From: Curtobacterium sp. MCSS17_007
GTDB lineage: Bacteria > Actinomycetota > Actinomycetes > Actinomycetales > Microbacteriaceae
Length of the DNA stretch: 64,000 nucleotides
Direction of reading: 5' to 3'
Assembly: GCF_003234175.2 (NCBI RefSeq)
Contig: NZ_CP126257.1
Coordinates: 2,728,001-2,792,000, forward strand
Every line of letters starts with the position of its first letter. Within the stretch, counting starts at the first letter, position 1. Under the pieces are notes generated by a model. The model worked only from the letters and a program-made list of their open reading frames with translations, made no database searches and was not told the origin of the DNA. Positions 8,806 through 17,547 of this stretch are shown piece by piece. The position numbers and the translations under genes were made by a program.

Positions 8806-9426
8806 GTGGTGGACGACTCCGGGGCGTGGGTGCGCCGACTGCGGGACGGGATCGTGCCGCCGTTGTGGCCGTTCGTGCTCGGCTCGGTCGGTCTGCTCGC
8901 CGTCGCGGTCGGCGTCCTGGTGTTCGAGGCGGCGTACGTCCAGGTCCCGTCGAGCGGCCGGGGAGCCGGCATCGTCCTGCTGCCCCTGCTGGGAGCCGTC
9001 TGCTGCGTGATCGTACCGATCGGTGCCTGGCGGGACAGCCGACGGGACCGACGCGCCCTCGCGAACGCCCGTGCGGCCCGCGACGAGCGGCCGTCCTTCC
9101 ACCTGCCCGTCTCGGCACGTGGCATCAGCGCTCCACAGGATCTGTCGGATCCGCGGACAGCGCTCTTCACCGTCGACCGGAGGGGTCTGTTCGGCTGGTC
9201 GCCGCGGTCGACGGACCCGGTCGTGACGATCCCGTGGGATCGCATCGAGCGGATCGACCTCGCGACGAAGGACGATCGCGGGCGGCGCACCGCCTACGGC
9301 ATCTGGCTGACCACGACGGACGGGCCGGTCGTCCTGCAGCCACGGTCGGCCCTCGGCCGCCCCTTCGAGGTGGGTCCGGCGAAGCTCGACGTCCTCCGGA
9401 GCGTGTTGCGCTCGTCGCGGCCGTGA
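8806..9426 (+). CDS. Hypothetical membrane protein with PH-like tail
   Basis: 206 aa. Two hydrophobic segments (about residues 17-37 and 51-71) are followed by a basic stretch and a roughly 110-residue cytoplasmic domain with the look of a bacterial PH-like or DUF domain (TVDRRGLFGW, IPWDRIERIDL). GTG 8806 was chosen because of the GGGGGGCAGGA stretch upstream; GTG 8809 is an alternative. It is divergent from the YeiH exporter, and its stop lies 2 bp from the stop of a convergent lipoprotein gene with no terminator between. Confidence 0.75.
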   Translation: MVDDSGAWVRRLRDGIVPPLWPFVLGSVGLLAVAVGVLVFEAAYVQVPSSGRGAGIVLLPLLGAVCCVIVPIGAWRDSRRDRRALANARAARDERPSFHLPVSARGISAPQDLSDPRTALFTVDRRGLFGWSPRSTDPVVTIPWDRIERIDLATKDDRGRRTAYGIWLTTTDGPVVLQPRSALGRPFEVGPAKLDVLRSVLRSSRP

Positions 9427-9427
9427 G

Positions 9428-10030
9428 TCACCGGGAAGGCGGGACGTCCCCGGACATCCCCACCCGTTCGCTGGTGTCGTCCCACGTGTACGTCGCGGTC
9501 GCTCGGCCGGACGGGTCGGCGTTGCCCTCCGTGCCCTGTGGGTAGCGGTACTCGACGCGGATCGCGTCGGCCGAGGTGCGCGTCACCTCGGGGACGAACG
9601 GGTACTGCTCCTCCGTCGCTGTCCCGACGTACGTGCCGTCGTGGAACAGCAGGATCGCGACCGGTGAGCTGGCGGTGCCCTCGGCGACGCTGACGGTCAC
9701 CGCGGACAGCGCGGCACACCCGTCGTAGAGCGACGTGTCCGCGGTCGTTGCGTCCCAGCGGGCCGACTCGAGTCCGGCGGGCAGCGGCAGGTCGGCGATC
9801 GGACCCGCGGCAGCGGTGGCACCGTCCGACGGTCCGCACGTGGGTGTCGCGGGAGGGCTCGTCGCTGGCGTCACGGGCGTCGCCCCCTCCGACGCGGCCG
9901 ACGCGGACGGGGTGACCGTCCGCGTCACGGTGGCGGCCGGTCCGCCCTCGCCCCCGCCGGCACACCCGGCGAGGGCGAAGCACGCCGCGGCAGCGGTGAG
10001 GAACAGGCCGGTGGGACGTGTGGTGCGCAT
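9428..10030 (-). CDS. LppP/LprE-like lipoprotein
   Basis: 200 aa. Signal peptide MRTTRPTGLFL... with lipobox LAGC (Cys24), then a Pro/Thr/Ala-rich linker, then a domain with CAALSAVTVSVAEG, LLFHDGTYVGTA and VEYRYPQG. That pattern resembles the actinobacterial LppP/LprE lipoprotein family, whose function is unknown. It should be membrane-anchored outside the cell. The start is the ATG giving the signal peptide; upstream in-frame sequence has no secretion signal. Confidence 0.75.
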   Translation of the reverse strand: MRTTRPTGLFLTAAAACFALAGCAGGGEGGPAATVTRTVTPSASAASEGATPVTPATSPPATPTCGPSDGATAAAGPIADLPLPAGLESARWDATTADTSLYDGCAALSAVTVSVAEGTASSPVAILLFHDGTYVGTATEEQYPFVPEVTRTSADAIRVEYRYPQGTEGNADPSGRATATYTWDDTSERVGMSGDVPPSR

Positions 10031-10204
10031 GTGACCACCCTGCTCTCCGCGCTGCCCGGACGTTCGTCCCCCCGACCTCGTCCACGTCTGGAACCCTCCA
10101 CATGCTTCGGCGTACCATCCAACCGGAAGCAACGGCGGTTCCGAACACCTCCCGAGCGCCGACCTCACGGGCCGGGTCGAGTCAGACACAGATCAGAGCA
10201 CGCC

Positions 10205-10546
10205 GTGACCGAACACCTCATCGAGTACGTCGCCCGCGACCGAACGGGCATCACCGCCGTCGTCACCACGACCGGTGTCCTCGACGTGGACACCGTCATC
10301 GACCACATCCGCGCCGGACACACCGGCTACTACGTCGCTGCCGACTCCTGGAAGCGCACGCCGGTCCGGAGCATGTCGTTCACCGGCGGCTCGTACCTCT
10401 TCGCGAACTGGGACGGCACAAAGCGAAACATGCTGCACGACCTCGCGTTCCGCATGCCCACGCGTGCAGTCGAGGTCGTCCAGCAGCCGCGACGCTCGTG
10501 GTGGCTGACGCGCGCCCTGCGCGGGCTGTTCTCGCGCGCGGCCTGA
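10205..10546 (+). CDS. Hypothetical protein, 113 aa
   Basis: Small soluble protein starting EHLIEYVARDRTGITAVVTTTG, with Trp-containing SYLFANWDGTKRNMLHDL and a C-terminal SWWLTRALRGLFSR tail that may be amphipathic. The start is GTG 10205; no strong ribosome-binding site is seen. The N-terminal half weakly recalls DUF3892-type proteins, which is not enough for a family call. It is followed by the large composite palindromic element. Confidence 0.6.
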   Translation: MTEHLIEYVARDRTGITAVVTTTGVLDVDTVIDHIRAGHTGYYVAADSWKRTPVRSMSFTGGSYLFANWDGTKRNMLHDLAFRMPTRAVEVVQQPRRSWWLTRALRGLFSRAA

Positions 10547-10566
10547 CCCGCCGGTACCCAGCTGCA

Positions 10567-10676
10567 GACGGACGGGAGGCCCGGTACCAGCCGGCACCTG
10601 GGCCCACGCCGGCCGGTTCCCACCAGACGCGCCAGCGGCTGGTGGGCCGTGCCCGGTGGGGAGCCTCCCGTCCGTC
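10567..10676 (+). repeat. Palindromic dispersed element, copy 3 (composite)
   Basis: The outer arms GACGGACGGGAGGC (10567-10580) and GCCTCCCGTCCGTC (10663-10676) are perfect. They enclose 82 bp holding at least one further hairpin (CCCACCAG...CTGGTGGG). All other copies are about 45-50 bp, so this one looks expanded or invaded. It lies between convergent genes. Confidence 0.8.
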
Positions 10677-10708
10677 ACGACCCGGGTCACGAGCCGCACC
10701 GCCCGTCG

Positions 10709-11566
10709 TCAGACGTCGCGCTTCTTGACCGCGGCCAGCGCGATCACGCCGATCGCCACGACCCATGCCGCCAGGATGCCGCCACCCGCCCAGCCGTTGA
10801 GCACGACACCCTCGGGTGCGGGCTGGTCCGCGGACCGCTCGTAGGTGTAGAGCTGGCTGCCGGCCTGGTCGGGCAGGAAGCGGGACCCGTCGAGGAGCCA
10901 CTGCTGGTTCACCAGTCCGGCGACGAGCTGCAGCACGATCGGCAGCACGAGCAGGACCCCGAGCGCGATCGCGATGCCACCGGCGCTGGAGCGCACGAGC
11001 AGCCCGATGCCGAAGGCGAGCAGGGCGATCCCCGTCACGTAGACCGACGAGCCGAGGATCGGCATGAAGACCGCGGGGTCGGCCAGGTCGGCCTCCACGC
11101 CCTTGTCGGCCTGGAACACCGTGACGAGCGCGACCCCGATCCACGTCGACACCGCACTGACCACGAAGGTGGCCACGGCGAGGACGACGGCCTTGGCGAG
11201 GACGGCGCCGGTGCGCCCCGGGTCGGCCGTGAAGGTCGAGCGGATCTGCCCGGTGCCGTACTCACCCGTGATGATGAGGACGCCCAGCACCGCGGCGACC
11301 AGCACGGTGAATCCGACCGACGAGATGCTGAGGTTGACGATCTGCGCGTTCGCGACCGCCTGGGTCACCTCGGCGCCCTCCGGCAGGCCGACGATCGGTG
11401 CGTAGAGCCCGAGCAGCGCACCGAGACCGATCGTCAGCGCGACGATGATGGCGTAGCACCACCACGTCGACCGGATGCTGCGGAACTTGATCCACTCGCT
11501 GCGGACGAGTCGGCCGAACCCGAGTCCGACGCGTCCGGGCATCGCGGTGGCCGTCGTGGCGCTCAT
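10709..11566 (-). CDS. ABC-2 type transporter permease
   Basis: 285 aa with about six membrane helices; a cytoplasmic N-terminus LVRSEWIKFRSIRSTWW precedes helix 1, typical of actinobacterial ABC-2 exporters coupled to DrrA-like ATPases. TGEYGTGQIRSTF is the conserved loop after helix 2. Its start overlaps the stop of the upstream ATPase by 4 bp (ATGA), so the two are coupled. Substrate unknown. Confidence 0.88.
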   Translation of the reverse strand: MSATTATAMPGRVGLGFGRLVRSEWIKFRSIRSTWWCYAIIVALTIGLGALLGLYAPIVGLPEGAEVTQAVANAQIVNLSISSVGFTVLVAAVLGVLIITGEYGTGQIRSTFTADPGRTGAVLAKAVVLAVATFVVSAVSTWIGVALVTVFQADKGVEADLADPAVFMPILGSSVYVTGIALLAFGIGLLVRSSAGGIAIALGVLLVLPIVLQLVAGLVNQQWLLDGSRFLPDQAGSQLYTYERSADQPAPEGVVLNGWAGGGILAAWVVAIGVIALAAVKKRDV

Positions 11567-12483
11567 CGTGCGACCTCCGCCTGGTACTCGACCTCGTCCT
11601 TCGTGAGGGCCATGTACGCCTCCTCGAGGCTCGCACCCATGGGGGTGAGTTCGTGGAGCACCGCGCCGGTCCGGGCGGCGATGGTGCCGATCTGCTGTGC
11701 GTCGGGGCCGACGACCACGAAGGCGCCGTCCTCGCGCGGGGTGATCGACGATGCGGCGGACCCGACGGCACCGAAGAGTTGGTCGGGGTGCGGAGTCCGG
11801 ACGAGGGTCCGTGCTGCGCCACCCTGCCCGCTGCCCGCGACGAACTCGGCGATCGGAGCGTCGGCGAGCACCTTGCCGCGGCCGAGCACGACCACGCGGT
11901 CAGCGGTCTGCGCCATCTCGCTCATCAGGTGGCTGGAGAGGAAGACCGTGCGACCCTCGGAGGCCAGGTGTCGGGCGAGCTGACGCACCCACACGACGCC
12001 GTCCGGGTCGAGACCGTTGACCGGCTCGTCCAGGATCAGGGTCTTCGGGTCGCCGAGCAGTGCCGCCGCGATGCCGAGCCGCTGCCCCATGCCGAGGGAG
12101 AACCCGCCGACGCGCTTCTTCGCGACCGACTCGAGTCCGGTGAGCTCGATGACGTGGTGCACGCGGGACTTCGGGATGCCGTGCGTCGCCGCGAGCGAGA
12201 GCAGGTGGTTGTGGGCACTGCGCCCGGAGTGGACGGCCTTCGCCTCGAGCAGCGCGCCGACCTGCCGGAGCGGGTCGCGGAACGAGCGGTACTCCTGCCC
12301 GTTCACCCGCACCTGCCCGGACGTGGGCGTGTCGAGGCCCATGATCATCCGCATGGTCGTGGACTTGCCGGCACCGTTCGGCCCGAGGAAGCCGGTGACG
12401 ATGCCCGGGCGGACGACGAAGGAGATGTCGTCCACGGCGGTCTTGGCGCCGTAGCGCTTGGACAGATGCTCGATCTCGATCAC
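11563..12483 (-). CDS. ABC transporter ATP-binding protein (DrrA/CcmA-like)
   Basis: 306 aa. Walker A GPNGAGKST (34-42), signature FSLGMGQRLG, Walker B LILDEPVNGLDPDG and switch FLSSHLMSEM are all present. A C-terminal extension of about 90 residues is usual for daunorubicin-resistance-type ATPases. It is the first gene of a two-gene exporter operon with the overlapping permease. No dedicated regulator is adjacent. Confidence 0.92.
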   Translation of the reverse strand: MIEIEHLSKRYGAKTAVDDISFVVRPGIVTGFLGPNGAGKSTTMRMIMGLDTPTSGQVRVNGQEYRSFRDPLRQVGALLEAKAVHSGRSAHNHLLSLAATHGIPKSRVHHVIELTGLESVAKKRVGGFSLGMGQRLGIAAALLGDPKTLILDEPVNGLDPDGVVWVRQLARHLASEGRTVFLSSHLMSEMAQTADRVVVLGRGKVLADAPIAEFVAGSGQGGAARTLVRTPHPDQLFGAVGSAASSITPREDGAFVVVGPDAQQIGTIAARTGAVLHELTPMGASLEEAYMALTKDEVEYQAEVAR

Positions 12484-12709
12484 GGGTCCACGCTATTTCC
12501 GCCGCCCCGTCGGGCGCGTCCCCCCTGGGGTGGAGACCCGGGGTCATCCCGGAGGGGGACCCACGCTTGCCCGGAAGCACTGGGAGCACACCACCACCCC
12601 GCACCAATCCGTCTGCGCAGCTGCTCCGAAACTCCTGTACGACGACGACGCTGCCCCTGTGCGGTGACCTGGAGACGCCGTCGTGGAACGCACTCGGAAG
12701 GACAGCACC

Positions 12710-13171
12710 ATGACCAGCAACGCAGCCTCACCTCGCACCGGTTTCGCGTCGACCCTCGTCCAGAAGGGCGCACTGCTCTTCGGCGTCGTGTTCCTCATCG
12801 TCGGCATCGCCGGCTTCGTCCCCGGTCTCACCATGGACATGGGCACCATGTCCTTCGCCGGCAACAGCTCGATGGCCATGCTCCTCGGCCTGTTCCAGGT
12901 CTCGGCCCTGCACAACATCGTCCACCTGCTGTTCGGCATCGTCGGCATCCTCGCCGCCCGGTCCGCCGCGGGTTCGCGCTCGTACCTGCTCATCGGCGGC
13001 ATCATCTACGCCGTGCTGTTCGTGTTCGGCCTCTTCGTCGCCGGCATGGCCGGGGCCGCGAACTTCGTCCCGCTGAACAGCGCCGACAACGTGCTCCACG
13101 CCTTCCTCGCCGTCGCGATGATCGTCCTCGGCGTCGTCCTGCCCCGCGCCGGAGCTCGCGCCGCGCGCTGA
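12710..13171 (+). CDS. DUF4383 membrane protein (copy 1)
   Basis: 153 aa with four predicted helices: GALLFGVVFLIVGIAGFVPG, then LHNIVHLLFGIVGILAA, a third around YLLIGGIIYAVLFVFGLFVA, and a fourth near the C-terminus (LHAFLAVAMIVLGVVLP). This is the DUF4383 pattern; function unknown, membrane-located. GGAAGGA lies upstream of the ATG. A very close paralogue sits at 27629-28087 on the other strand. Strong hairpins follow the stop. Confidence 0.88.
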   Translation: MTSNAASPRTGFASTLVQKGALLFGVVFLIVGIAGFVPGLTMDMGTMSFAGNSSMAMLLGLFQVSALHNIVHLLFGIVGILAARSAAGSRSYLLIGGIIYAVLFVFGLFVAGMAGAANFVPLNSADNVLHAFLAVAMIVLGVVLPRAGARAAR

Positions 13172-13178
13172 CCGACCT

Positions 13179-13210
13179 CGGTGGACCGCCCGGTGCTGGG
13201 CGGTCCACCG
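13179..13210 (+). terminator. Strong hairpin after DUF4383 gene
   Basis: 13-bp perfect stem (13179-13191 with 13198-13210, CGGTGGACCGCCC) with a 6-nt loop, starting 8 bp after the stop. Likely intrinsic terminator of the high-GC type, without a clear U tract. Confidence 0.7.
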
Positions 13211-13247
13211 CCGGAGCGGTGGTCGCCCAGGGGATCAGGGACCACCG

Positions 13248-13279
13248 GACGCCCCCGTCGCAGATGCGGCGGGGGCGTC
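13248..13279 (+). terminator. Second hairpin, bidirectional
   Basis: GACGCCCCCG (13248-13257) pairs with CGGGGGCGTC (13270-13279). It lies between the DUF4383 gene and the convergent ketosynthase operon and could stop both. Confidence 0.55.
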
Positions 13280-13376
13280 GTCGTGTCCGGGGTCACCGCC
13301 CGACCGGACGAGCCGCAGGGCCGGCGCCCGTCCGCACCAGCGCGAGCGGCCGACAGAGCCGCAGCGCGAGCTGCCG

Positions 13377-14318
13377 TCAGAGCCGCAGCGCGAGGGCGTT
13401 CGCGGTCAGGCCCGCCGCCGTCCCGCAGAGCAGCACGGTGTCGCCCCGTCCGAGTCGTCCGTCGTCGAGGCACCGGGCGAGCATGAACGGCACCGACGAC
13501 GACACCGAGTTCCCGAACGCCGCGACCTCGTCGACGTACTTGTCGGTTGGGATCCCGAGCCGGCGCATCGCGAGTCCGATCGCCCCGCTGGCCTGGTGCG
13601 GGACGACCAGGTCGACGTCGTCGAGCCCGAGTCCGCTGCGATCCCAGAACCGCGCGAAGAACCCGGGCAGCACGCGGAGCATCCCGGTCAGCGCACGCCT
13701 GCCGTGCATGTCGAACAGGTAGTCCGACGGGTCGCCGTCGGCGTACTGCTGCGCGGGGTACCTCGACAGGCCGCCTCGGAGCTCGGTGTCGTGCGCGTGC
13801 TCCGGCCAGGTCTGCTGCAGCGCCGACAGCACCCCCTGCGTCCCGTCGCCCCGCGTGAGCACGACCGCGGCCGCGGCGTCCGAGAACAGCTCGGCGGACT
13901 CGCGCTGCGCCGGGTCGAGGAAGCGCGACCCGACGTCGCCGGAGACGATGAGCACCCGGTCGTGGTCGCCGTCCTCCAGGTAGCGGGAGGCGATGTCGAG
14001 TGCCGTGATGAAGCTCGTGCACGTGGAGTTGACGTCGAGTGCGGCCGCCCGGGCATCGGGCGCCACCCGCTCCATCACGAGGGCTGCCGTGCACGGGATC
14101 GGCTGCACGCCGGCGGCGCAGGCCGCGATCACGAGGTCGAGGTCGGCCGCGTCGATGCCGGCGTGCTCGATCGCCCGGGACGCGGCTTCGGTGAGCATGT
14201 CGAGGTGCGACACGTCGTCGGCGATGCGGTACCGGGTGACGGTGCGTGCTCCGCTGCCGTAGGTGACTGTCCGGTCGGGCAGTGCCGTCCCCCACCCGGC
14301 GATGGCGCAGTGCTTCAC
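13377..14318 (-). CDS. 3-oxoacyl-ACP synthase III-like / OleA-like ketosynthase
   Basis: 313 aa thiolase-superfamily enzyme expected to condense acyl-thioesters. The complete Cys-His-Asn triad is visible: Cys100 (VNSTCTSF), His241 (VVPHQASG), Asn270 (AFGNSVSSS). The long N-terminus without a usual FabH loop, plus the neighbours, recalls OleA/CerJ-type side-pathway ketosynthases more than housekeeping FabH. GTG 14318 overlaps the stop of the MBL gene (GTGA). Third gene of a tight operon with an epimerase-like reductase and an MBL hydrolase; the product is unknown. Confidence 0.85.
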   Translation of the reverse strand: MKHCAIAGWGTALPDRTVTYGSGARTVTRYRIADDVSHLDMLTEAASRAIEHAGIDAADLDLVIAACAAGVQPIPCTAALVMERVAPDARAAALDVNSTCTSFITALDIASRYLEDGDHDRVLIVSGDVGSRFLDPAQRESAELFSDAAAAVVLTRGDGTQGVLSALQQTWPEHAHDTELRGGLSRYPAQQYADGDPSDYLFDMHGRRALTGMLRVLPGFFARFWDRSGLGLDDVDLVVPHQASGAIGLAMRRLGIPTDKYVDEVAAFGNSVSSSVPFMLARCLDDGRLGRGDTVLLCGTAAGLTANALALRL

Positions 14319-15142
14319 GGTCCCCCTCGGTCCTCGTCGTCGTCGGCGAGCAGGTCCACCCCGGTCCGGTGCTCGTCGTGGCTGAACAGCAGTCTGACAC
14401 CCGCGCGCTCGAGTGCGAGCAGGCGCTCGGCGGTGTCGCGCTGTGCTCCGGCGTCGTGGGCGACCGTGCGCGGCAGGAGACGCAGGTCGCGTTCCCGTCC
14501 GAGGAGGTCGCGGCTCCACGCGGCGTCGGCGGCGAGCAGCACGCGGTCCTCGACCAGCACGCCGATGTGTCCGTCGGCGTGCCCGGGCAGCCGGACGAGC
14601 CGGGTGCGACCGTCCTCGAACGGGTCGGCCGTCGCCAGGCCGACCGCCGCGAGCGGCCCGGACGGAGCGGGGGCGAAGGCGCTGTCCGGGACCACCAGCA
14701 GCCGGTCGACGAGCCCCGCGGGCAGCAGTCCGCGCAGCTGACCGGCGAGCACCTGCGGGCGGGCGATGCTCCGGGCCACGCCCTCGGTGACCAGCACCCG
14801 TGCGTGCGGCACGGCCGCCAGTCCGCCGACGTGGTCGGGGTGCAGGTGCGACAGGACGACGTGCGTGACACCGTCCGTGTCGACGGCGTCGGCGAGTGTG
14901 CCGCCCGGTGGCACGACCGGCGGGAGCAGGCGTCGGTACAGCCACCCGGCGACACCCGTGCGCCACGGCAGGGGCGCGTACCCGGTGTCGAACAGCACGG
15001 ACCGGTCGGGGCCGGACCAGTGGAACACGTTCGCGGGGAACACCCGGCGGCCGCGCGGGGCGCTCCGGAGGAGACCGTGCACGTCGTGGGTCGTCCACCC
15101 GCAGGCGGCGGCGCGCAGGACGCCGACCGGGCGCTCAGTCAC
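14315..15142 (-). CDS. MBL-fold metallohydrolase
   Basis: 275 aa metallo-beta-lactamase fold protein. The metal motif is SHLHPDHVGG (His99, His101, Asp103, His104); further ligands are likely in LPGHADGHIG, AADAAW and FSHDEH. It should bind two metal ions and hydrolyse an ester, thioester or lactone-type bond. GTG 15142 lies inside the end of the upstream epimerase gene (8-bp overlap), and its own stop overlaps the ketosynthase start. Its place between an OleD-like reductase and an OleA-like synthase suggests it acts on their intermediate, where the classic ole pathway uses OleB/OleC. Confidence 0.87.
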   Translation of the reverse strand: MTERPVGVLRAAACGWTTHDVHGLLRSAPRGRRVFPANVFHWSGPDRSVLFDTGYAPLPWRTGVAGWLYRRLLPPVVPPGGTLADAVDTDGVTHVVLSHLHPDHVGGLAAVPHARVLVTEGVARSIARPQVLAGQLRGLLPAGLVDRLLVVPDSAFAPAPSGPLAAVGLATADPFEDGRTRLVRLPGHADGHIGVLVEDRVLLAADAAWSRDLLGRERDLRLLPRTVAHDAGAQRDTAERLLALERAGVRLLFSHDEHRTGVDLLADDDEDRGGP

Positions 15143-16139
15143 GCGGCTGCTCACCGACGCGCCGGCCGGCGGTCGCGTAGCTCGCCAGGGCCTCGTCGAG
15201 TCCGACGACCGGCTCGTAGCCGAGCACCCGCCGGGCACGGGTCAGGTCGAGGGTCTGCGAGTGCGTGATCGTCGTCACCGTGTAGCGGGTGACCGGCGGC
15301 TCGGGACGGCCCGGCAGCACGGTGCACACGGCCTCGAGCACCCCGGCCAGCGCGTACAGCGGCCCCGCGGGCAGGCGCAGGTGCCGCGGTCGCAGCCCGA
15401 GCCCGGTGAGCAGCTGGTCGAGGAGCTCGACGAACGGCCGGGGGTCGCCGTTGGTGATGTTGAACGCCAGTCCGGCTGCCTCGGGCACCTCGGCTGCGAG
15501 CCGGACGGCGTGCGCGACGTTCTCGACCGCGGTGAGGTCGACGAGTCCGCGCCCGCCGTGCAGGAGCGGCACCCCGACTCGCTCGTGCACGCGGAGCAGC
15601 CGCGGCACGAGTCCGGTGTCGCCCGCGCCGATGACGCCGCGCGGACGCAGGACGACGATCTCGGGGCCGTCGGGGTCGCCCGTCGCAGCGCGGAGGAGCG
15701 CCTCGGCGTGCAGCTTCGAGCGGATGTAGTGGTTCATCGGGCGGCTGGGGTCGACCTGGTCCTCGCGGATGTCGAGCCGGTCACGAGGAGCGGCGTAGAT
15801 GCCGGGCGACGACACGTGCACGAGTCGCCGGGCCCCGACGCGACGTGCGTACTCCAGCACGCGGGCGGTGCCGGTGACGTTCGCGTGCGCGAAGGCCGAC
15901 CACGGCCCCCACGGGGAGCTGCGTGCCGCGCAGTGCACGACGACGTCGGCGGGCACGTCGGCGCGGGCGAGGTCGTCGAGGTCGCCGACGTGCACGTCAC
16001 CGGCGGGCAGCGCTGATGCCCGCCGGCCGGACGCCGTCACGCGGTACCCGTGCTCCCGCAGGGTCCGCACGACGTGGCCGCCGACGAACCCGCTCGCACC
16101 CGTGACCAGTGCCCGTTCGCCGGTGCCCGCTGCCCCCAT
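15135..16139 (-). CDS. NAD(P)-dependent epimerase/dehydratase (3-beta-HSD/OleD-like)
   Basis: 334 aa extended short-chain dehydrogenase. The nucleotide-binding motif is TGASGFVGG (13-21); the catalytic pair YxxxK appears as YIRSK near residue 140, preceded by HVSSPGIY. VVLRPRGVIGAGDTGLVPRL and VDLTAVENVAHA resemble 3-beta-hydroxysteroid dehydrogenase and OleD proteins, which reduce a beta-keto acid to a beta-hydroxy acid. First gene of the three-gene operon; divergent from a glycosyltransferase 85 bp away. Confidence 0.87.
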   Translation of the reverse strand: MGAAGTGERALVTGASGFVGGHVVRTLREHGYRVTASGRRASALPAGDVHVGDLDDLARADVPADVVVHCAARSSPWGPWSAFAHANVTGTARVLEYARRVGARRLVHVSSPGIYAAPRDRLDIREDQVDPSRPMNHYIRSKLHAEALLRAATGDPDGPEIVVLRPRGVIGAGDTGLVPRLLRVHERVGVPLLHGGRGLVDLTAVENVAHAVRLAAEVPEAAGLAFNITNGDPRPFVELLDQLLTGLGLRPRHLRLPAGPLYALAGVLEAVCTVLPGRPEPPVTRYTVTTITHSQTLDLTRARRVLGYEPVVGLDEALASYATAGRRVGEQPRD

Positions 16140-16224
16140 GGCGCCGATCCTACGGGGAGGACGGGAGCCGGCAGGAGCACACCGGGAGCAGGCAGGCAGC
16201 TGCCGGCGCCCCTAGGCTCGGGGC

Positions 16225-17460
16225 GTGCGGATCGCGCTGGTCACCGACTACTACCTGCCGACGCTCGGGGGCGTCCAGACGGCGGTGCGCTCCCTCGCCG
16301 AGGCCCTCACGACCGCCGGGCACGACGTCACCGTGTTCTGCCCCGACGATCCGGAGGGCCCCGCGCACACGGACGGTCCGGCGGCCGGTCCGGTCGTCGT
16401 CGGCCTGCCCGTCTCCCCCGTGTTCCGTCCCGACGGCTACCCCTTCGCCTGGCCCCCGCGCCGCGTCCGTGCCCTGCTCCGCCGTGAGTTCGCCGCCCGA
16501 CGCATCGACGTCGTGCACACCCACTCCGAGATGTTCGCGGCGCTCGGTGGCCTCCGCGCCGCGCAGGACCTCGGGATCCCGGTGGTCCACACGATGCACG
16601 GTCGCATCGACGTCTACACGCGGAACGTCCTGCCCGTGCCCGCCGTGACGACGGCACTGCTCGCCCTCCTGCACGCGACCCAGGTCCCCCGCCGCGGCAT
16701 CCGGGTGGGCGCCGACACCCCGTACACGCGCAGCCGGACGGCGCGGCGGATGTGGCGCGTCATGCTCGCGCAGTCGCGGGCGAGCGACCACGTGGTCGTC
16801 CCCTCGCGGCACTTCGCCGACAAGCTCGTCGACCGGGGCGTGCGGACCCCGGTCTCCGTCGTCTCGAACGGCATCGAGCCCGCGGTCCTCGACGCGATCG
16901 GCTCCGCAGCCGGACGGACCCGGTCGGCGGACGAGCCGCTGCGGGTGCTGTGGGTCGGTCGGCTCTCGCCCGAGAAGCGGCCGGAGGTCCTGGTCGAGGC
17001 CGCCCGGTCCTTCCCGCCGGGCACGGTGGTCGACGTGCTCGGCGACGGCGTCGCGCGAGGGCGGGTCACCCGTGCTGCGGCCGGCACGTCGGTGACCCTG
17101 CACGGGTCGACGCCGCACGAGCAGGTCCTCGCCGCCATGCGTCGGGCACACGTGCTCGTGTCGAGTTCCTTCGACTTCGACAACCAGCCGATGGTGATGC
17201 TCGAGGCCGTCGCCACCGGCCTGCCGGTCGTGCACTGCGACCCGGACCTGGCCGAGGTCGTCCCCGAGGGCGGCGGCTGGACCACGCCCACCCCGGACGC
17301 GGCGGGCATCGCGTCGGTCGTGCGGCGGCTGCACGACGAGCCGGAACAGCTCGAGCGGGCGAGCGCCGCGCTCGTCGCGGCGCGTGGCCGCGTCGAGCAA
17401 CGCGTCGACGAGCTGGTGGCGGTCTACGGAGCCGTCCTGCGTCCGTCCCGGACCGCCTGA
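16225..17460 (+). CDS. Glycosyltransferase family 4 (GT-B fold)
   Basis: 411 aa. The N-terminal domain has the usual LVTDYYLPTLGGVQTAV start and HTHSEMFAALGG; the C-terminal donor-binding domain has RVLWVGRLSPEKRPEVL and a GT4-type EX7E-like region (SSSFDFDNQPMVMLEAVATGLPVV). It transfers a sugar from a nucleotide- or lipid-linked donor, probably at the membrane for a glycolipid or polysaccharide. GTG 16225 is the start. It is divergent from the ketosynthase operon, so a joint role in a glycolipid is possible but unproven. A palindromic element overlaps its stop codon. Confidence 0.88.
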   Translation: MRIALVTDYYLPTLGGVQTAVRSLAEALTTAGHDVTVFCPDDPEGPAHTDGPAAGPVVVGLPVSPVFRPDGYPFAWPPRRVRALLRREFAARRIDVVHTHSEMFAALGGLRAAQDLGIPVVHTMHGRIDVYTRNVLPVPAVTTALLALLHATQVPRRGIRVGADTPYTRSRTARRMWRVMLAQSRASDHVVVPSRHFADKLVDRGVRTPVSVVSNGIEPAVLDAIGSAAGRTRSADEPLRVLWVGRLSPEKRPEVLVEAARSFPPGTVVDVLGDGVARGRVTRAAAGTSVTLHGSTPHEQVLAAMRRAHVLVSSSFDFDNQPMVMLEAVATGLPVVHCDPDLAEVVPEGGGWTTPTPDAAGIASVVRRLHDEPEQLERASAALVAARGRVEQRVDELVAVYGAVLRPSRTA

Positions 17461-17506
17461 CGGACGGGAGGGTCGGCACCGACCGGCACCGCCCCTCCCG
17501 TCCGTC
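17459..17506 (+). repeat. Palindromic dispersed element, copy 4
   Basis: Arms of 14 bp (17459-17472, 17493-17506; GACGGACGGGAGGG and complement) enclose a 20-nt middle. The first two bases are the last two of the glycosyltransferase TGA stop, so the element is fused to the gene end. It lies between convergent genes. Confidence 0.88.
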
Positions 17507-17547
17507 GCCGGGTCGCCGTCAGCGCGACCCGGCGGACCCCGCGGGGA

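Noticed and set aside
12500-12700. Small ORF before the DUF4383 gene
   Set aside because: No signal or ribosome-binding site; likely the promoter region of the DUF4383 gene.
13377-15098. 573-codon frame as a single fused ketosynthase
   Set aside because: The first 260 codons are antisense/shadow of the MBL gene; GTG 14318 with the GTGA overlap gives the normal length.
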